Shown: positions 49,553 to 60,601 of the stretch, piece after piece
Layout of the letters: every line of letters starts with the position of its first letter
Position numbering within the stretch: position 1 is the first letter of the stretch
Notes under the pieces: model-generated
The model's input: only the letters and a program-made list of their open reading frames with translations
The model's database searches: none
What the model was told of the DNA's origin: nothing
Position numbers and translations under genes: made by a program
DNA from: Gossypium raimondii
Lineage: Eukaryota > Streptophyta > Magnoliopsida > Malvales > Malvaceae
Length of the DNA: 64,000 nt
Assembly (NCBI RefSeq): GCF_025698545.1
Contig: NC_068569.1
Coordinates: 27,218,001 to 27,282,000, forward strand
Direction of reading: 5' to 3'

Positions 49553-52500
49553 TTAGAGAAACCAAACAATTCGGGGCTTTGTTTCCAAACCATCCAACCA
49601 TGTCTGATGTATGTGCATCCATGTGAAGCCTTCTTCAGCTTGCTGAAATCGAAGAGCATACAAAAATATCAGTTAATGACTGTTATCAAACCTGTTAACT
49701 ATTTATTTTTCTTGAAGTACTCAAATTTAACACTTGCATTCGATATATGGGCATAAAAACCTATGTTGGAGATGTATACAAGCCCGATTAAACCGATAAC
49801 TAGAAATGAATTAAGTTAATGCATGGGAGAGGGGATACCTTTGTATTCAGTAAGACTGTTGTAAGACAGCAATGTCTTTCCTCACCTGGAAAGATGATTA
49901 AGAAATAGCTCATGAGAAACATCTACAATTTTTCAATTTTTTATTTTTCTTAAAAAGAAGTTGGTTGGTAAAAGAGAATACAAAAAGAACTAAGAGGCCC
50001 CATTCATGCAGCTATCTTTAAGAGAATATATTTTAACAAATCTAGGTGTTGGATCACAACATTATGAATTGATAAAGCCGCCTTTAAGAGAAAGCATTCA
50101 ACAGGTCTAGGGTTTGAATCACAACCTCTGCTGTACTGGGAAAAAAAATGGTATACACGTAATGAATTGAACAGTAAGATGTTGGCCACTTAACAATTTT
50201 CATGAAAGCTATTTCCAGGAGGCTCTGCTTATGTGCTAGCTCCAAATCAAAATGTTGAGCTACTTTCTTGTTTTACAGGTTAGAGAGAATCACAAACAGA
50301 AGAAAACTATTTCCAGGAGACTCTGTTTATGTTATTTTGACTCCTGATTTTTCTTAAAGCACTTGTGTCCGACATTGATACCCGAACATTTTTGGGTATG
50401 AACCTTCAAGGACCTCTAAATACATGAAAAACTTTGAAAAAGATTAATTATATCCCTGTTGGATATATATCTGTATCCAACATGAATGGTATAGCAAAAA
50501 ATGCTAATATCCAACATGAATGCTAAAACGGTTCGAACTACTATTTGATACTCGAACTATGTCATTGATCAATTTGCATATTTGACCCAAAGAAGCCAAT
50601 GAACATGCACTGTTTCTAAAAAGCCACATTAGTTCCCAAAACAGAAAACTTATTATTTTTTAAATCAAACCTCAAAATAGAAAAGAAAAAAGAAGACCTG
50701 ATAAAATAGGGATTATAAAGACACCTGGGTTCGAGTAACATAGGTCATTCCTGTGTTTCAACATGTCAGATATTTTTTCTATTTTTTGTGGTCTTGTGTA
50801 TCCAGTACGTATCTTATCATGTCAGAACCATATTCATGTCTGACACTTCAACACTTCCCGGTCAAAGGTGTCGGTGGTTCATAAGGAAAAAGATGTGGGA
50901 TTATAAAGAGTAAAGATCAAACAAATCATACCAGTTGACTCCCATTTATCAAACTTCACAAGCCATGCATCTGAACCAATCTGTGATGTTGAAACGCGAT
51001 CCAGCCAAATACAATATTGTTTTCCTTGTTTATCCCCATATAATCTTTCCATCATATCTTTGCACTTGCTCATTGGTTGCTCAGTTCCAGAGGGATGGAC
51101 AAAAGTACCTAATGGATACTAAACAGAAAAGACTTGATCAATTAACTATCAGCTATTCGAGTTTTTTTTTTTTAAATGAACATAAATCTATGAACTCCTA
51201 AATATATGAAAATCTTTTAAAAAGTTTAACATACTTACGCTGATCACATATCCGTGTTCAACACTTACATCCAACTAGCATAGCTGGACAAGATCAAGCT
51301 ATGGACATATAGACATCCAAGCAGAGATTATCAGGTCATTGCAAATCTTAGTTAGAGATGACAATGGGTTGAATATCTATCTATCTATCTATATATTTTT
51401 GTAATATTTGAATTCACATTACTTTAAAAGTTGAATCCATTTATTATCCATATCAAATCCAAGTGTCACTATCCGAATTCAAATAGCATTAACCTATTAA
51501 ATATCCAAATTCATTAAATATCTAAATCTAACAAGTCAAAAATTAAAAATTAAAGTGGACTCAGATAATGGACATCCAAGAGTTAATATTTGCATCTGTT
51601 TTGGATAATATTAATTATAATATCTTAATCCAAATATTATTCAAATCTGTAAAGAGTTTTCATAAATATTTGAATCTGCACTATCCCATCCCTATTCATA
51701 GCAAAACAAATATTAAATCAATGAAAGAGAAGAGAAAAAAGACATACAAAGCTTGATTTAAGATTCTGCAAAATCTGATCAGACTTCTCAACTTCAGCAC
51801 GTCGCCATCGCTCGTAAAGCAAATAGAACTTCACAACTTCATAACCAGGACTCAAAACATTTACTCTGCATTTTCCCCAATCTTTGATATCTCTGGGAGA
51901 CACATTTGGACCAATAGAGAATTTCCCAATGGCTTGTATTATTCCAGATGCACATCTCTCAGTCGAATGGATTATGTTGGGATTGTTTCTCGCATTTTCA
52001 GCACACCACTGTAATAACTCTTCTTGTGCATTGCCAACCTGAAGAATGGAAACGATAATAGGTTGAAAGCTGCATAATAAGCAATGAAACTGTTCAGTTT
52101 AGTGCAATTTTGAAAGAATTTGTGGTTAATTAATGAAATATCCTAATCAAAGCAGCAAAACTGCTTTAAATTTTAATCCGATTATTATCTAGACTAAATT
52201 CGATTACTACCATCCAAATCCATTTTAAGTAACATCATCAACCTGATATCTGAATCTGCTAAATATCTGAATTTACAAAGTCAAGATAATTTTAGAAACA
52301 AAGTGGATAATAGACTTAGATATCCAAATTTGAATCCATTATCCACAATAGCATAATGGATTCAAATAGTCATTTCAGATATCTATATCCATTATCTGCA
52401 AAAATAAAGCGGATTCAGATAATGGATATTCACAAATTAATATCAGCATCCGCTGTAATTAGAATATCCGAATTTGGTTATTATACGAATCCACAAATAT

Positions 52501-55061
52501 CAAATCCACACCATCCATTGCCATCCCTAATTCAATACCATTAATAACTGAACCAACCAAAACCAAATTTCACTGATTTGGTCAGTTAAGTTCATTGGTA
52601 AACTATTTACATAGTATTTTAAATTTATTTTAACTAATTTAGAAATAAAATATTCATTTTTATATTATTAAACATTAAAAATTAAATATAAAATAAATTT
52701 TGATTCGGTTCGATTCAATTCAATTCGATTAATTGTAGTTTTTCAACTTATGAATTGCAAACAGAATCGAATGCATTCAAGTCATACCCAAATTGAAACT
52801 GAATCAAATTAAACAAAAATCTAATAAAAAACAAGCCAAACACTGAGATTTGATTTGATTTTTGCTTTTATAATTTTTTTTCTCAACCGTATGCTTACCA
52901 TCACACCATATACGTCAGGAACAGTGAAAAGTTCAGCATCATTTCCAGAGTCACCACAAACAAGTGAACTAAGTGGAACTCTTCCATTAGCTTTAAGCTT
53001 TCTCTGCAAATATGCAAGCGCTTGGCCTTTATCAGCACCTTTTGGTAATACATCCAATGCTGTCCCATGGCTATAAATTATTTTAACATCTAGCTGCCAA
53101 AAGAGGATATTAAGATCAAAAACCATTTATGAGACACCATTAAATATCTATGATGTCAAGCTTCTTCATTTTTCTTAAAGCATCCACGTGTGACATATTC
53201 AATATATCGGTGTAAGAACTAAGTTGCTTTGACTTGAGTGTCTATCAGATATGGATATCTGTTTGATACGGGTATCATAAAAATTTTCTAAGTTTTTCCA
53301 TATATTTAGAAGATCTTTGGAGGTTTTATTTCATATCCATATATTGGACATGAGTGTCAACTTTCAAATATTGTATGTCAAGAAAAATGAAAAGTAGAGT
53401 AACATAGTACAAGGTAGAAGTGTTCCCAGACCAGGCAGCCGCCCGAAAAATTTTCAAATCCCTTACCCAAACATGCTTTCTCATGCAAATTTTCTTATCT
53501 CATGAATAAGTATATTTCATTAAAAAGAAACACACAATCTCACCTTGTGTTTTTCTAGACTTTCTGAAAGTGCCTTGATTACTTCTAATGAATTAGGCTT
53601 CTCCAAGAAAAAGCTAACCTTGTGAGGTCGTTGCTCGGTGCCTGACTGCAAAGAAAACACGAAGTTGTTAGCTTTTGTAATGATTATCTATCTTTATATT
53701 ACTTGAACCTGGATGTGAGTGATAGGGCTACATATTCAACATGGGTACACTTAATTTTCAAAACCTTTTTCATGTGTTACATCCAGATATATAATATATA
53801 TATATCAGACAGAAGAATTTCAAGAAAAACAAAGAGTAAAAGCAAAATAGATTTTCGAACATACTCATATATGACTCTCCAAATACATGAAAAAACGTTA
53901 AAAATTTGAGCATACGCATACCATATACATGTCCATATCTGATATACCTGAATCCGAATAAAATAGGTGTGCACTCTAATATAATTACCATCTATAAACT
54001 AAAACTCTTACACTTTGTTATTCAAAATTGTCAAGAGTCACTTCCAATGAAATATTTTCTTTAAAGGAAAAACGAGTTTTGTTAGAAAAACCAAAAACAA
54101 GGAGTTTCAAAATAAAGGGGGGAGGGAACTGATACAAATAAAACTAATTCCAAAGACGAATTAGCCACTAGCAAAAACACCCAACCTGAGAAAGGTGCTC
54201 AAATCTCCTACAAGGAACAAGCTTAACCTATTTCGTTCAAGTTCGAATTCAAATTTTCAACACCTAATTAAGAATAAAAAATATATACTAAAAAGAACTC
54301 GATTAGGCTTTTAAAGCACTCCAGTCAAATATTATGATACTCGAATTGAACTCATTCGAGCTATTCGAACTTATTCGAGAAAGACTGAAACATATTTCTT
54401 TTTGAATCGAACTCGAATAGCTTATGAGCCCAGGTTCTCATTTAGAAGTAATTGTACCAAAATTCATGTTTGACAGGTAAGTGTCGATCTTTGAAAAGTT
54501 CGTATACTATTCGAGTCTGAGCTCGATCCTCAGCTGAACTAGAAACAAAAGCTAAATTGGCATTTTTTCTTGCGAAAATAAATAAATGAAGAGTAAAGAA
54601 ACATGCCTGAGGAATAAGCTGAGGAAACTTAGCAGTTTCCTGAGTAATAATATCTCTGTCCCAATTGAGATTCAAATGTTGCTCCCAATCATAATCAGGC
54701 ACCATTGGTTCACCATAAGCAATCTCGGTTCCCACGGACATTATGGTTATATCTGGGGTCAAAAGGGGCTTCTCATTCCTCAGCTGTTTATAAATCGTCG
54801 GCGACCTTCCAGTGGAATACACCAGCAAAGAATCGTGGCGATAATAGGCTTCCCAAAGAGCGTTGAATCGAAGAAGAGAAAGGTTCTCTGGGTCTTCATG
54901 ATCGACCTGGAAATTGAAAAAGAGAGATGAAAATCACTTGGAATTCAATGATTGATTTTAATTTATGAAACGTGGATTTTTTTTTTCCCTTTTTTGAATA
55001 CCATTGTGAAATCAAGATCTGAAACTATCATGAGGCGGGGAGGGCCATTGAGACGATCCAT
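49553..55061 (-). CDS. SPP: Sucrose-phosphate phosphatase
   Basis: Exons in transcript order: 55061-55002, 54906-54607, 53645-53544, 53093-52899, 52038-51748, 51118-50932, 49885-49839 and 49642-49553, giving 423 residues, the usual SPP length. It dephosphorylates sucrose-6-phosphate, the last step of cytosolic sucrose synthesis. HAD motifs: DLDFT (Asp15 nucleophile, Asp17 acid/base), STGRS, and [10 protein letters not shown] at 201-210. The plant C-terminal extension follows ([39 protein letters not shown], and [10 protein letters not shown] near the end). Two oddities stand out. Family members as I recall them have DLDHT where this one has DLDFT, and intron 2 starts with GC (CAG|GCATGT), because only that join keeps the frame. 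Nearly every intron is filled with repeat sequence. Confidence 0.95.
50345..50870 (-). repeat. Dispersed short repeat copies in SPP intron 6
   Basis: Two blocks (about 50,345-50,540 and 50,700-50,870) carry the 'cttaaagcacttgtgtccg', 'aaatacatgaaaaact' and 'tatccaacatgaatgg' wording, in the opposite orientation to the 32.7 kb copy. They are non-coding. Confidence 0.45.
51345..51715. repeat. Repeat in SPP intron 5 ('gatgacaatgggttg' family)
   Basis: It begins 'agagatgacaatgggttg' and ends near 'ctatcccatccctattcata'. In between are many ATCCAAAT/ATCCATTAT words and a short TATC microsatellite (51,376-51,395). A relative occupies about 52,160-52,540 in intron 4 and ends 'cattgccatccctaattc'. 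The ends resemble an hAT-like TAGGGATGGCAATGG terminus, but I could not pair both ends. Confidence 0.45.
52160..52835. repeat. Two repeat blocks in SPP intron 4
   Basis: 52,160-52,540 is a relative of the intron 5 repeat (ATCCAAAT/GGATTCA words, end 'ttgccatccctaattc'). 52,545-52,835 is a separate block rich in 'ttcggttcgattcaattc' and 'gaactgaatcaaatt' type words, again hAT-like. Neither has coding capacity. Confidence 0.4.
53160..53420 (+). repeat. Dispersed short repeat in SPP intron 3
   Basis: This copy belongs to the 32.7 kb family and lies in the same orientation. It shows 'ttcttaaagcatccacgtg', 'gtgtctatcagatatgg', 'aagtttttccatatattt' and 'tattggacatgagtgtc'. It is one of the longer copies and useful for defining the family. 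Confidence 0.5.
54190..54480. repeat. Repeat in SPP intron 2 (CTCGAAT/ATTCGAG type)
   Basis: The block is rich in 'ctcgaattgaactcattc' and 'gagctattcgaacttattcg' words. It resembles the interior of the 463 bp hAT element at 62,837-63,299, which also has AGCTCGA/TCGAGCT words. Ends and target duplication are not clear. Confidence 0.4.
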
Positions 55062-55299
55062 GGGTGGTGGTTTAAGTTAGTTGTTTCACTGCAAATTCAC
55101 CGTGTTTGATGAGAAATTTTGGTTTAAAATGGAAAAGAGAAAACAGAGAAGGGACAATGTGGGGAAGAAATTACCAGGCTATTTCAATGGAGATAGGTGG
55201 GTTGAGGACAGAAATTGCCATGAAAACGGAAGCAAACAGAGAGAAGACTCCACTATAGTCTCTATAATACTGTAGGGACGACTGAAAGGGACTACATTC

Positions 55300-56225
55300 C
55301 TCACTGTAAATGTTGGTTTACCTATTCGTCACTCAACCTTCATAAATTTTCATTTTGGATATTGAAAATAAAAATTTTACAGTATGATCACTGTTGTTAC
55401 ATACTTTTCTCATTTTAGTCAACCCTTGTTAATATGTCATTATATGCACACAATTTTAGTCACCCAGTTTTATTAATTTTTATTTTATCACTTATTTTCC
55501 TTTTAGAATTAAATTTATTTTTTCATAGAATTGAGTTATTTAGTTGTTGAGATGAAACTCAAGTTTTTCCTTTATAACTCAGTTTCTCTGTAAAACCCAA
55601 GTAATTCTTTATAAAGTTGTAAGTTTTCTACGAAAGAATTAAAATTAATTCTAAAATAAAAAATTAAAGGAAATTTAAAAATAAAAAGTTTTTCCTATAA
55701 AACCCAAGTAGTTTCTTACAAAACCTAAGTTTTCTCTATTAGTAAAAAATTAAAATCAATTCTGAAAAGGAAATGAAAAATAAATTAATTTTTCTTGTAA
55801 AATTCAAGTTTTTCTACAAAAACTCAAAGTAATTCCATGTAAAATCCAAAATTTTTCCCTTCCATTTTATTGAGAAAACAGAAATTAATTCTAAAAAATT
55901 AAAAAATGAATTTTCTAACCTAGATTTTCTCTGGGTTTCCTTATTGAAAAAAAACTAAATTTAATTCTTGAATAAAATAAAATAAATTAAAAAGATAAGA
56001 TAGTTACCAAAATGAAAATTCACTAAAGTTAGTTGACTAAAATGAGTGTATGTAATGACAAATTAACGGTAAGTGATTAAAATAATAAAAGTATATAAAC
56101 AGCAGCGATTAAAATAATAAAAGTATGTAATGACAATGCCCATATTGTAAACTTTTTATTTTCAATGTTCAAAATAAAAAATTATGAAAGTTGGATGATC
56201 AACTGGTGAGTTTATCCTTTTTTCT
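55300..56225. mobile_element. Inverted-repeat element with internal tandem repeats, in the SPP promoter
   Basis: The left arm (55,310-55,500: 'cattcataaattttcat'-type text, 'gaaaataaaaattttacag', 'ttttagtcaaccc') is matched on the other strand by 55,990-56,225 ('ttttattttcaatgttc', 'agttggatgatcaact', 'gttgactaaaatgag'). Between them about four units of roughly 110-120 bp repeat 'gtttttcctataaaaccc' and 'aaattaattctaaaa' phrases. It sits only about 240 bp upstream of the SPP start codon, so the SPP promoter must be short or lie within or beyond this element. Confidence 0.6.
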
Positions 56226-57590
56226 TAAAGGATTAATTGAATAAACACCTCAAACTAGGCTTTATTCGCGTTTTAGCCCCTAACATTTTTGGTCCAATTG
56301 CCTAACAATATTAAGACGAAAAAAAAAGAGCAAGGTGAATAGGACTTAGACATGTGTTTTATTTTATAATCGGTATTCAACTGAATAAAATTTACAATCA
56401 ACCAAATAATTGAATAGGTCCACTATGTTATTATGCCAACCAATCTTAATTCGAGTTGAAATCACTCGTTTATACTTAAATTTAATTCGACTCGAAATCT
56501 ACCTCTAACATATTATTGAAATTTATTTCGGATTATAAATGATTAATTTAAATATGGTTAATTGTACTCGTATTAATTAAGAATTAAAAATTTTTTAATC
56601 CACAAACAATTTTAAAATTTGACTTGTATTATTTTTAATTAATTTTATATTTTAAAAATACTATTAAAACGTGTTAGAAGTTTTAATGTTGTTTGAGAAG
56701 TTAAAAAACGTCACCGTGGCCGACATAACTATAGTTGGAGTAAAGTTATTGTAAATTAACATCAAAGATCAAGAATTTAATACCTTGTAACCCACCCCTC
56801 TTTAAATTATTTTTTTTTTCTTTTAAAGCATGAAGAAAATTTTGATCATCAATCTCGTGTGTTGGCTTAATAATTAGGGTGTTCACTATTCCAGGGCTGA
56901 CTTGAGTTTGAGTTGCGCTAGTAATTAAAACAATAATTTTAAAAATGTTGGCGATCATTTTGTAGCTTTTCACAATCGGATGACTAAAACAATAATTTGC
57001 ACATAGTTGATTGATCGGTGGTGTAATTTACTTTAAGGGTGTGTTTGAAAAAAGACCTAGTAATTAAATTTAGGTATAATTGCTTGTAATTACTTACACT
57101 GTGACATGTTTGGATAACATTGTAATTAGTGGATTCCATTGAATTAAGTGTAATTGAAACACCTCAATTACGATCTTCAATTCTTGAGGAGAAAATGAGA
57201 ATTGTGATAATTAAGCGAATTGTTATAAACAATTACACTCAAATTCAATTATCCTATGGCTTCCCAAACATGCCTATACTTGATTTAAGTTCAAAAAGTT
57301 GTTTTTATTTAATAATAATGTAAGTTAATTTTATAACATACATTATATTTTTTTTAAATATAAGTATATGTTGTTTACAATAGATAATTTGCCATACATT
57401 TTGACCTATGAAATATTTAACTAAATTACATCATATTTATTATTAGGCATGTTTAAAGGTCAGGCTACTCACTTGAAATTTAAAATGATTCGAACAAAAA
57501 AAATTAAACCCATTTAAAATATTAGTCAAACTCAAGCTTTGAATTTAGAGCCAAAGCCGCACAACTAGATTTCAAGTGCACGATATGTTG

Positions 57591-57592
<2 letters not shown>

Positions 57593-57630
<38 letters not shown>
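57593..57630. repeat. (TA)n microsatellite
   Basis: An uninterrupted run of about 19 TA units in intergenic DNA. Confidence 0.9.
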
Positions 57631-57637
<7 letters not shown>

Positions 57638-57964
57638 TTATATCCTAAGGAAAATTAAATATTCTATAATGTAAATATTGAAAATATGTTAAATTGTAGG
57701 GTTTGGCAAGGGCCCCGGTCCCCTTAAAATGGAAAAATTTTCATTCGAGTTCTTTATAATTGATAAATTTTTGAATTAGTAATAGTAAAATTACAATTTA
57801 GTCTCCCAAATGATAAAAACTTGATTTAATCTTTTAAAAAATATAAAGATATAGACTATTAAAATAGTAAATTTGCCTTTTTACTATTATAAAATATATA
57901 TAATTTAATTCCAACCTCTCAAAAAAAAATTTGACTTCGCCCTAATTAAACCCCTAATTTCAGA

Positions 57965-58750
57965 TTGCCGAAGATGAAGCCATGATCTACTTTGAGCTTT
58001 GTTTAACGAGGATGACCGGAAGGCAATATCCATGATTCCAATTGGAGGTGTTGATAAAAAAGGTAACACTCATATGGCATCACTCTTCGAATGGAAGTGA
58101 CATATCTCGTGCTTTCGATCATCCTCAACCAATGGGCTCTTGTGTGAAAACACCATGGAAGATCCATGAACTATATGAGACATAGAGCGGGTTGCAACAT
58201 ATCCTTTTCTTTTGCCCTTCTTCTCAAGGCGCCGTTTGGAAGGCTTCCTCCTTCCACTACACTCTGGCTTTCATGGGATTCGGATCCTTTGCAAGCTGGT
58301 GGATGAAGATTGACCAAAAGCTGCCCAAATTTGGAGCTTTCTATAGTATCAATCTTATTGATGCTACAACATTTGGAAATCTCGGAACCAGTCTTCCAAG
58401 ATATTAATGACAACCCGATTCACTTATAGAATGCTACTTTGGACGGCTTCCTCGTGTACATAGAAGCTACCTAGTCCCCAAGTTACAATGTAAATTGAAC
58501 TAGTGACAAAGATGTTGTTTGGTACCCAATACTATTAGGATTAATCGTCACACCTTTTTCTTGAATAGTTCGAACCCGGTTGGTCTTGTGATTGTTGCAA
58601 GGAATAGCAGCTATGATGTTGTTAACAGAACTAACATAAAAGTAAGGTCTTTAAATGTGCTTATGGCTTAAACCTTAACGCCAAGGATAAGCTTTTTGTT
58701 GATAAAATCGCAATGGATGGCAAAACATTACAGCCACAAGGTTATTAGCA
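57965..58750 (+). pseudogene. Possible decayed coding fragment, unrecognised
   Basis: The GC content is higher than the flanks, and the frame 58,192-58,407 (+) reads plausibly (CPSSQGAVWKASSFHYTLAF, then WWMKIDQKLPKFGAFYSINL). Stop codons lie on both sides of that frame and neighbouring frames also look protein-like in places, as in a frameshifted pseudogene. I could not match it to a family. It could be a transposon remnant or chance. Confidence 0.3.
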
Positions 58751-60601
58751 AGATCAGAGGCAATTTGAGTTAATTTGATTTATTTTGAACATGTTATTTG
58801 TGTTGGCCGATTGACTCTTGCCCCCTCTTCGGCAGCCCAACCTGTCCAAATGACTTATTTTACTCTGTAGCGTCAAAATATACCCTAAATAATAATACTC
58901 AAATTTGGTGTGCATGAAACATTAAAATTTTAATAGATTCTGCATAGGTAGTTTTTGATTGTGCATGTGTGTGCTATAAATTATTTAATAACAGCTTTAT
59001 CAACCATATATATATTTTTTGATATAGTTTGAAAGTGAATCTTTTTTAACTTTCACACATTATACATGAACAGAGGTTGAAGGAGTTTGGCTTTGTTTTG
59101 GGAGATGACAAAATTAACATCTCTATAAACATCAGTTGTTGGGCGATGAGTAAACCTATTCCAACATCCCATCCCAACTGAGATCTAGTTTCCATTATTA
59201 TTTATAATAACCTGTCCCAGCCACAATAAATATTGTTTCTTATTTGCAGTAAATCACAACTTTTAAAATATAACTCTTAAATATTGATCTTCAAATACTT
59301 TACCTATACCAATTTCTTTTAATTCTAAAGGCATCATACGTAACAAAATCCAATGTTTTGCTTCTGCTTAGGGCTTAACGCTAGTTTTTAAAAATTATTA
59401 AAATAACTTTTTCCTAAACATTATAAAACGATAATGCTTACAAATGCGCACAACATTTTAACCCAAAAATTTAATCCGACATTTTTTTTTTTTTTTTACA
59501 TGCTACTAAGTATTTTTTTAATTTAATTTAATTAAAAATTAACAACGTTAATAATTTAACATAAAATTTAAAATCTAAAAATAGAAAGATTAATTTTCTA
59601 AAATAAAAGGCTTAAATTTCAAATGCACGAAAAATACAATGACTTGAAACATATTTTAACCCTAAACAGAATTACTATTTAAAATATAAAAATTAATTTA
59701 TTAATTTTAATTATAAAACATACAAATACTAATATAAAAATATTTTCAATCTTTTAATATGAATTTCAAATTTCAGAATATTTCAAATTCATAATTTAAT
59801 TGAATTTTAAAAATAATCATCGATTCACACAACTTATATTTTAAAATCTGAATTCTTATTCTGAAATCCAAATTCTCAAACATCACCTTATAATCACATT
59901 TAAAAGCAATATATTGTTGCTTCTACTTTTCATTTTCTTGAAGCACAGCCATGCCAAAAATATTTTCAGCTACAAGTAGAGGAGATATATGACCCTCCAA
60001 ATACTCTCCAAATACATGAAAAAGAATTTTTTTTTTAAATAAAAAAATTGAACATACCGGCATCAAATATGTACTTATATCCAACACTCACATCCAAGTC
60101 TGAGTCTATGGTTCAAAACAAAATTTCCAGATTAAGACAACTAAAAACAGGTAGTGTAGTTGTAACTTCAATTGAACTGATTATAATTATTATTCCATAT
60201 ATCTGACTTTCATCAGCTCAAAAATGGATGACTTGGTAAGGCATTGAAAATGGATATGATCAACAATAATCATGTAGTAAACAAAGTTCATTCTTTCTAA
60301 AAACCCTAATTCCCAAATCCCCAAGTGAGAAATGGAGGAGAATAACTCTAAGATTCACATGCCAAAGTGACAGGTTAACTATAAAACCAAAACGGTATAG
60401 GGTGCCATTGTTCATACCTAAGGGCTGAAGCTCCATGCTCCCTTTAAATGATGGTCAAACCTCATCTCTTGAATTTGCAATGTCATTCACTGTGGAGCAG
60501 ACGCTGAAAAACAGAGCTAAATGGCTTTAACAACGGTATATTGAGTTTGATGAGAATCAAACATTTAGTACTATGAAAGTGTACCGATTCTGAACTGTAT
60601 G

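Larger units (their letters stand above)
56226..60601. other. Intergenic region between SPP and SufC genes
   Basis: No gene is firmly supported. It holds a (TA)19 microsatellite (57,593-57,630), a dispersed short repeat at 59,985-60,115, and a stretch at 57,965-58,750 that is less AT-rich and protein-like (for example 'AFMGFGSFASWWMKID' on the plus strand) but broken by stops. I do not recognise that last product; it may be a decayed gene fragment. The end of the region is the SufC 3' UTR. Confidence 0.5.
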
